A DNA stretch of 64,000 nt, from the NCBI GenBank assembly GCA_026005055.1, contig BPKI01000001.1, positions 930,001 through 994,000 on the forward strand, given 5' to 3'. Within the stretch, counting starts at the first letter, position 1; the number at the start of each line of letters is the position of its first letter. The position numbers were made by a program, and so were the translations under genes. Below, one piece after another: positions 59,052 to 64,000 of the stretch. This DNA comes from Lysobacterales bacterium (lineage in GTDB: Bacteria > Pseudomonadota > Gammaproteobacteria > Xanthomonadales > BPKI01). Under the pieces are notes generated by a model. It saw only the letters and a list, made by a program, of their open reading frames with translations. It was not told where the DNA came from and searched no databases.

Positions 59052-59486
59052 TCAGGCCAGGTCGGCCAAACGAAGGAACATCGCCCGGAGTTCCGGGTCC
59101 TCCAGGGATTGAGCCGCTGCCCGCAGGTGTTCGCGGGCGGCTTCCGGAAGGGGGATCCTGCTTGTCGAACCCTGGGGAAAGGTCGGCAAGGGGGCCACTT
59201 TCACGGCGAACCGGCCGGCGGGGATACCCGCTGAGCGCGCGGCAGCAAGGATCCTGCCTTGCTGTTGCCGCAGTCGGGAGGCCCAGGCCGGATGGTCCGC
59301 CAGAAAGACGAGGCACCCATCGTCGCTCACGTCGGCGAGCATGACGTGATCGGCGAGGGGAGCCGCGAGCTCGCGCCGAAGTCGCGCATCCAGTTCGCCG
59401 AGGCGCATTGCCTTGGCGAGCGTCGAGCAGGCCGACTCCGAGAGGAGTTCGCCAAGGGAGCGCGCATGACGGTTCGGGTCGGACAT
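59052..59486 (-). CDS. dciA: DUF721 protein, DciA-like helicase loader
   Basis: 144 residues from ATG 59486. RSLGELLSESACSTLAKAMRLGELDARLRREL is a helix-rich N-terminal part of the DUF721 family, followed by the barrel section DVSDDGCLVFLADHPAWASRLRQQQGRILAAARSAG. DciA was shown in other bacteria to load the DnaB replicative helicase in species without DnaC. Placement between lpxC and the M23 gene matches pseudomonads and xanthomonads. Longer in-frame starts would overlap the divergent M23 gene. Confidence 0.88.
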   Translation of the reverse strand: MSDPNRHARSLGELLSESACSTLAKAMRLGELDARLRRELAAPLADHVMLADVSDDGCLVFLADHPAWASRLRQQQGRILAAARSAGIPAGRFAVKVAPLPTFPQGSTSRIPLPEAAREHLRAAAQSLEDPELRAMFLRLADLA

Positions 59487-59514
59487 CCGAGAAACTCGCG
59501 GACGGGTTTGGAGC

Positions 59515-60471
59515 ATGACCATCATCATCCTAGGGCAATCGCTTGCAGCGCCGAAGCGATTCCATCTCGACGATCGCCGAACCCGGGCGTTCGCGGTCGC
59601 GATCCTTCTCATTTTCTGCTCGGTCCTGCTTTTGGCCGGGGTGGCGCTGGGGCGGGTGTTGGGCGATCCTCGACGAGCCGCCCTCGGGGAGATCGCGGCG
59701 CTCGAGGCGGAGCTGAGCGATCTCCGCGAGGGCCTCGCCCGCGTGCGAGAGAGCGCGCGTCGCGATCTGGATGCGCTCGCGGTACGGCTCGCCGAGCTCC
59801 ATGCCCACGCGGCGCGGCTGAATGCGCTGGGCGAGCGACTGGTCGAGAGCGCACGGCTCGATCCGAACGAGTTCGATTTCCGCGAATCGCCCGCCCTCGG
59901 CGGTCCCGGTGAGTCGGCCTCCTCGCTGGGCAGCGAGGCGCTCTCCGGCCAGATCGACCAGCTCGAACGGCTGCTCGACGAACGCCGACGTCAGTTGGAG
60001 CTCCTATCGGCCATCCTTCTCGATCGCGAGCTGAACGCCCAGACCGTGCCGACGGGGCTTCCGGTCAAGACCGGTTATCGCTCCTCCGGCTTCGGCCGAC
60101 GCATCGACCCGATCACCGGGCACGAGGAGTTCCACGCCGGGATCGATTTCAACGGCCCGCGCGGATCGCCCATTCATGCCGTGGCCGACGGGGTGGTCGT
60201 GTTCTCCGGTCGGCGGCCCGGGTATGGGAATACCGTCGAGATCGATCACGGCAACGGTTATCGCACTCGCTACGCCCACAACGACCGCAATTTGGTGAAG
60301 GTCGGGGATCGGGTGCGGGTTGGCGACATGATCGCCACGATGGGCCGGTCCGGTCGGACGACGGGCGTGCATCTCCATTTCGAGGTCTGGCGGCACGGGC
60401 GTCCGGTCGATCCTGCACCTTATTTGCGCGGCGACCGGAGCCTGCGTTTGGCCGAGCGCGCGAATCGCTGA
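59515..60471 (+). CDS. M23 family peptidoglycan peptidase
   Basis: 318 residues. One N-terminal membrane anchor ([24 protein letters not shown]) is followed by a long coiled coil (about residues 60-180, rich in Leu, Arg and Glu) and the LytM domain. Its zinc ligands are His207 and Asp211 (HAGIDF) and His288 in HLHFEV (residues 286-291, with His286 alongside). It probably cleaves peptide cross-links or activates other hydrolases at the septum. It lies between dciA (divergent) and secA, the standard position for this gene in the group. Confidence 0.93.
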   Translation: MTIIILGQSLAAPKRFHLDDRRTRAFAVAILLIFCSVLLLAGVALGRVLGDPRRAALGEIAALEAELSDLREGLARVRESARRDLDALAVRLAELHAHAARLNALGERLVESARLDPNEFDFRESPALGGPGESASSLGSEALSGQIDQLERLLDERRRQLELLSAILLDRELNAQTVPTGLPVKTGYRSSGFGRRIDPITGHEEFHAGIDFNGPRGSPIHAVADGVVVFSGRRPGYGNTVEIDHGNGYRTRYAHNDRNLVKVGDRVRVGDMIATMGRSGRTTGVHLHFEVWRHGRPVDPAPYLRGDRSLRLAERANR

Positions 60472-60501
60472 GCGGGTTCGGCAAGGCCAGGCGTTTTTCC
60501 G

Positions 60502-60507
60502 GATAAT
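60502..60507 (+). promoter_or_regulatory. Candidate -10 box for secA
   Basis: GATAAT is five of six matches to the -10 consensus, in the gap between the M23 gene and secA, 76 bases before the secA ATG. The -35 region is weak. Confidence 0.4.
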
Positions 60508-60583
60508 GCTCGGCTTGCTTCGCCGCGCCGGGGTGGCGCCCCTGCGCGCGAAGGCCGCTTCGCCCCTCTTCTATCCCCCCTCC

Positions 60584-63292
60584 ATGATCAACGCACTCCT
60601 CACCCGAATCTTCGGAAGTCGAAATGAGAGAGTCCTGAAGAGGCTTCAGCCGACCGTCGCGCGGATCAATGCGCTCGAAGCCGAGTTTCAGCGCCTGGAC
60701 GACACCGCCTTGCGTGCGAAGACCGATGAGTTTCGCAAGCGCCTGGCCGATGGCGCGACGCTCGACGAGCTCTTGCCGGAGGCCTTCGCGGCGGTTCGGG
60801 AAGCGGCACGGCGAACGATCGGCCTCAGGCACTTCGACGTGCAGCTGATCGGCGGGATCGTCCTGCACATGGGCAAGATCGCCGAGATGCGCACCGGCGA
60901 GGGCAAGACGCTGGTCGCGACCCTGCCCGTCTATCTCAATGCGCTCACCGGGCGCGGCGTCCACGTGGTTACGGTCAACGATTACCTCGCCAAGCGCGAT
61001 GCGCGCTGGATGGGGCCGGTTTACGACGCGCTGGGCATGAGCGTCGGCGTGGTGGTGCCGGGACAGAGCCACGCCGAGAAGAAGGCGGCCTATGCCTGCG
61101 ACGTCACGTACGGGACCAACAACGAATACGGCTTCGATTACCTCAGGGACAACATGGCGCTGGCCAAGTCGGACCGGGTCCAGCGCGGCCTCTACTACGC
61201 CATCGTCGACGAGGTGGATTCGATCCTGATCGACGAGGCCCGCACACCCCTGATCATCTCCGGGCCAGCCGAGGATACCGGGCCGCTCTACGTGAGGATC
61301 AATCGTCTGGTTCCGAAGCTCAAGCGTCAGGAGCGGGAGGACGGCGAGGGCGACTTCTGGGTGGATGAGAAGCAGAGGCAGGTCTACCTCTCCGAGCGCG
61401 GCATGGAGCACGCCGAGGAGCTCTTGCGCAAGGAAGGGCTGATCGCCCAAGGAGAGAGCCTCTACGACACCAAGCACCTCAACCTGGTGCATCACCTCAA
61501 TGCCGCCTTGCGCGCGCACCACCTGTTCCAGCGCGACGTGCATTACTGGGTACGGGATGGCGAAGTCTTGATCATCGACGAGTTCACCGGGCGCGCCCTT
61601 CCGGGGCGGCGCTGGTCGGATGGGCTGCATCAGGCGATCGAGGCGAAGGAGGGCGTGCCGATCCAGCGCGAGAATCAGACGCTGGCCTCGATCACTTTCC
61701 AGAACTATTTCCGCCTCTACGAGAAGCTTGCCGGGATGACCGGCACGGCGGACACCGAAGCCTACGAGTTCCAGCAGATCTACGGCCTCGAAGTGATCGT
61801 CATCCCCACCCACCGGCCGATGATCCGCGTCGACCATCCGGATCTGGTGTTCCTCAACAAGCGGGCAAAATGGAATGCGATCATCGAGGACATCAAGGAA
61901 CGACACGCCCGCGGGCAGCCGGTGCTGGTCGGCACCACCTCGATCGAGAACTCCGAGCTGCTCTCGCAGGAGCTCGCCAAACACGGCATTCCCCACCAGG
62001 TGCTCAATGCCAAGCACCACGAGCGCGAGGCCCAGATCGTCGCCCAGGCCGGACGACCCGGCGCGGTGACGATCGCGACCAACATGGCCGGGCGCGGGAC
62101 CGACATCGTGCTCGGCGGCAATCTCGAGGCGGAGATCGCGGCGCTCGGGCCCAATCCCGATCCGGCCGCGGTGGAGGCCCTGCGCCGTGACTGGCAGGAA
62201 CGCCACGACCGGGTGGTCGCGGCGGGTGGTCTTCACATCATCGGCACCGAGCGGCACGAGTCGCGGCGCATCGACAATCAGCTGCGCGGTCGCGCCGGGC
62301 GCCAGGGCGACCCAGGCTCGAGCCGTTTCTACCTCTCGCTCGAAGATCCGCTGATGCGCATCTTCGCGCCGGATTGGGTGGCGCGCTGGATGCAGATCTT
62401 CGGCATGAAGGAGGACGAGGCGATCGAAGACCGGCTGGTGACGCGCCAGATCGAGCGCGCCCAGCGGAAGGTCGAGGCGCACAACTTCGACATCCGCAAG
62501 CATTTGCTCGAGTACGACGACGTCGCCAACGATCAGCGCAAGGTGATTTATCAGCAGCGCAACGAGTTGCTGGAGGCGGAGTCCATCGCCGAGACCGTGC
62601 AGCGTATCCGCGACGACGTCCTCGCCGAGGCGCTGGCTCAGTACATTCCGCCGAACTCCATCGACGAACAGTGGGATCTCGAAGGTGCGGAGCGGATGCT
62701 GGCCGCCGATTTCGGGCTCGAATGCCCCCTCCGGAAGTGGGTCGAGGAAAACGAGTCGCTCTCCGCCGAAGACCTGGTGCGGCGGGTCCAGGAGGAGGCG
62801 GATCGGATGTTCCGCGCCAAGGAGGAGCAGTACGGCAGCGAGCTGATGCGGGCGATCGAGAAGCACCTCATGCTCACGGTGCTCGACAGCCACTGGAAGG
62901 ACCACCTCGCCCAGATGGACTATCTCAGGCAGGGCATCCACCTGCGCGGCTACGCCCAGAAGCAGCCGAAGCAGGAATTCAAGCGCGAGGCGTTCGAGAT
63001 GTTCAGCGCCCTGCTCGAGCGGATCAAGCGCGACTTCATCATGCTCCTCTCGCGGGTGCGGGTGCGAAGCGAGGAGGAGATCGCACAGATGGAAGCGGAG
63101 CAACGCCGGGCGCAGCAGCGCGCGCCGCTCGCCTTCCAGCATCAGGCGGTCGGCTTCGGCGGCGAGCCGGAGAGGGCCGAGGCTCCTAAGCCGCGCACGG
63201 TCGTTCGCAGCCAGCCGAAGGTGGGTCGCAATGAACCCTGCCCCTGTGGTTCGGGCAAGAAGTACAAGCATTGCTGCGGGAAGCTCGGCTGA
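60584..63292 (+). CDS. secA: Preprotein translocase ATPase SecA
   Basis: 902 residues from ATG 60584 ([20 protein letters not shown]), the family N-terminus; an upstream in-frame start at 60506 would add an unrelated stretch. The motor has Walker [14 protein letters not shown] near residues 102-114, the DEAD-type [24 protein letters not shown], and the second nucleotide-binding domain with [19 protein letters not shown] and [26 protein letters not shown]. The C-terminal zinc motif [16 protein letters not shown] binds SecB. SecA drives protein export through SecYEG. No secM-like gene precedes it. It lies in a run with the Nudix gene 8 bases downstream. Confidence 0.98.
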   Translation: MINALLTRIFGSRNERVLKRLQPTVARINALEAEFQRLDDTALRAKTDEFRKRLADGATLDELLPEAFAAVREAARRTIGLRHFDVQLIGGIVLHMGKIAEMRTGEGKTLVATLPVYLNALTGRGVHVVTVNDYLAKRDARWMGPVYDALGMSVGVVVPGQSHAEKKAAYACDVTYGTNNEYGFDYLRDNMALAKSDRVQRGLYYAIVDEVDSILIDEARTPLIISGPAEDTGPLYVRINRLVPKLKRQEREDGEGDFWVDEKQRQVYLSERGMEHAEELLRKEGLIAQGESLYDTKHLNLVHHLNAALRAHHLFQRDVHYWVRDGEVLIIDEFTGRALPGRRWSDGLHQAIEAKEGVPIQRENQTLASITFQNYFRLYEKLAGMTGTADTEAYEFQQIYGLEVIVIPTHRPMIRVDHPDLVFLNKRAKWNAIIEDIKERHARGQPVLVGTTSIENSELLSQELAKHGIPHQVLNAKHHEREAQIVAQAGRPGAVTIATNMAGRGTDIVLGGNLEAEIAALGPNPDPAAVEALRRDWQERHDRVVAAGGLHIIGTERHESRRIDNQLRGRAGRQGDPGSSRFYLSLEDPLMRIFAPDWVARWMQIFGMKEDEAIEDRLVTRQIERAQRKVEAHNFDIRKHLLEYDDVANDQRKVIYQQRNELLEAESIAETVQRIRDDVLAEALAQYIPPNSIDEQWDLEGAERMLAADFGLECPLRKWVEENESLSAEDLVRRVQEEADRMFRAKEEQYGSELMRAIEKHLMLTVLDSHWKDHLAQMDYLRQGIHLRGYAQKQPKQEFKREAFEMFSALLERIKRDFIMLLSRVRVRSEEEIAQMEAEQRRAQQRAPLAFQHQAVGFGGEPERAEAPKPRTVVRSQPKVGRNEPCPCGSGKKYKHCCGKLG

Positions 63293-63300
63293 GGGGGCTC

Positions 63301-64000
63301 ATGCGCGATGAGGAGGCGTCGATCCGGGTCGTCGCCGGGGTGTTGCGCGACGCCCACGGTCGAGTCCTGCTGGCGCAGCGGGGCGAGGGTCGTCACCTCG
63401 CGGGTCTGTGGGAATTTCCCGGGGGCAAGGTCGATCCCGGTGAGACGCCGCAGGCGGCGCTCGCGCGCGAACTCTTCGAGGAGATCGGCGTCCGGGTCCG
63501 CGCGACCCGCCCATTGATCGCGGTCGAGCACGCCTATCCGGGGCGGCGGGTGCGTCTTCAGGTCTATGAGGTTCTCGACTACGAGGGCGATCCCTTCGGC
63601 CGAGAGGGTCAATCCTTGCGTTGGCTCAGCCCCGAGGCGATGTCCGCGATCCCCATGCCGCCCGCGGACCGGCCGGTCGTCCAGGCGCTGAGGCTTCCGC
63701 CGCTTCTGGCGATCAGTCCCGAACCGAGCGATCGCGAGCGTTTCCTCACCGAGCTCGAGGCCACCCTCGCCTCCGGCATCCGCTTCGTCGAGCTTCGGGT
63801 GAAAGCGCTCGCGGCCGCTGCGCTGCGCGCGCTCGCGCGCGAGGCCTTGCCGCTCTGCCGGCGCCACGGCGCCTTGCTGCTGCTCAACGGTCCGCCGGAG
63901 TGGGCGCTGGAGCTCGGCCTCGATGGCGCCCATCTCAACCGCGAGCGGCTCTATGCGACGAGGCAGCGTCCGCTTCCGCATGGAGTCTGGCTCGGCGTGT
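63301..64000 (+). CDS. mutT: Nudix hydrolase (MutT type) fused to a ThiE-like domain, 3' truncated by the window end
   Basis: At least 233 residues, open at the end of the window. The Nudix box is complete: G42, E48, R56, E57, E60, E61 and G63 in the usual spacing within GGKVDPGETPQAALAREL. The N-terminal half (VVAGVLRDAHGRVLLAQRG) matches 8-oxo-dGTP hydrolases that cleanse the nucleotide pool. The second half from about residue 140 (LLAISPEPSDRERFLTEL, FVELRVKALAAAALRALAREALPLCRRHGALLLLNG) is a thiamine-phosphate-synthase-like TIM-barrel start. This Nudix-ThiE-like fusion is known in gammaproteobacteria; whether the second half is active cannot be judged from a truncated sequence. Confidence 0.9.
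   Translation, partial: MRDEEASIRVVAGVLRDAHGRVLLAQRGEGRHLAGLWEFPGGKVDPGETPQAALARELFEEIGVRVRATRPLIAVEHAYPGRRVRLQVYEVLDYEGDPFGREGQSLRWLSPEAMSAIPMPPADRPVVQALRLPPLLAISPEPSDRERFLTELEATLASGIRFVELRVKALAAAALRALAREALPLCRRHGALLLLNGPPEWALELGLDGAHLNRERLYATRQRPLPHGVWLGV

Noticed and set aside
60472..60583. A secM-type regulatory gene upstream of secA
   Set aside because: The gap is 112 bases and has no short frame with an arrest-peptide pattern.
60149..63271. A 1040-codon open frame on the minus strand opposite secA
   Set aside because: It is the mirror of the high-GC secA coding sequence, has no family resemblance and is rich in Arg, His and Leu as expected of an antisense shadow.

Overview
The window is G+C-rich (clearly above 60 % by eye) chromosomal DNA from a Gram-negative bacterium, most likely a gammaproteobacterium close to the Lysobacterales/Xanthomonadales. 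The evidence is the gene content and order: glyA-nrdR-ribD-ribE-ribBA-ribH-nusB-thiL-pgpA, rsmI divergent from lpoA-yraN-dolP, a ygfB-pepP pair, and a division/cell-wall (dcw) cluster running from mraZ to lpxC and on to dciA, an M23 peptidase, secA and a Nudix-ThiE fusion. The placement is inferred from family knowledge; no database was searched.

Region by region: (1) 1-3204 holds the end of an unknown protein with a strong terminator, a secreted protein with two InlB-B-like repeats, and a parvulin-type PPIase. (2) 3500-10070 is an ABC-transporter-dependent surface polysaccharide cluster: Wzm, Wzt with a C-terminal sugar-recognition-like domain, two GT2 glycosyltransferases, a SAM methyltransferase and a 552-residue protein of unknown function. 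(3) 10054-13892 holds ettA on the minus strand and two poorly characterised genes. (4) 14011-20939 is a tightly packed one-carbon/riboflavin/thiamine/phospholipid operon. (5) 20927-25522 (minus) is an overlapping stack of lpoA, yraN, dolP, an FAD-linked oxidase and a UDG-like gene, divergent from rsmI. (6) 26531-30950 has a CDGSH iron-sulfur protein coupled to an RND efflux adaptor and pump. (7) 30958-42804 includes a 1505-residue propeller/PAS/GGDEF/EAL sensor, ygfB-pepP, and a coupled minus-strand run DUF1631-PilZ-apbE-pepQ. (8) 42818-59003 is the dcw cluster, starting with a recognisable promoter and a TGGGN-type MraZ operator. (9) 59052-64000 contains dciA, an M23 peptidase, secA and a partial mutT/thiE fusion.

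The dcw genes form one nearly continuous transcription unit with start-stop overlaps (ATGA/GTGA) at most junctions. They make lipid II (murE, murF, mraY, murG, murC, ddl) and the divisome (ftsL, ftsI, ftsW, ftsQ, ftsA, ftsZ). murD, usually between mraY and ftsW, is missing, as is murB. LpoA (from region 5), FtsI/FtsW and the M23 hydrolase add to an envelope-building theme. Two c-di-GMP elements are present: the GGDEF-EAL sensor, and a PilZ protein coupled to DUF1631.

No tRNA, rRNA, CRISPR array, prophage or insertion sequence was seen. The best candidates for unexplored biology are the 552-residue glycosyltransferase-like protein, the CDGSH-RND coupling, the DUF1631-PilZ-ApbE-PepQ unit, and the murD gap.
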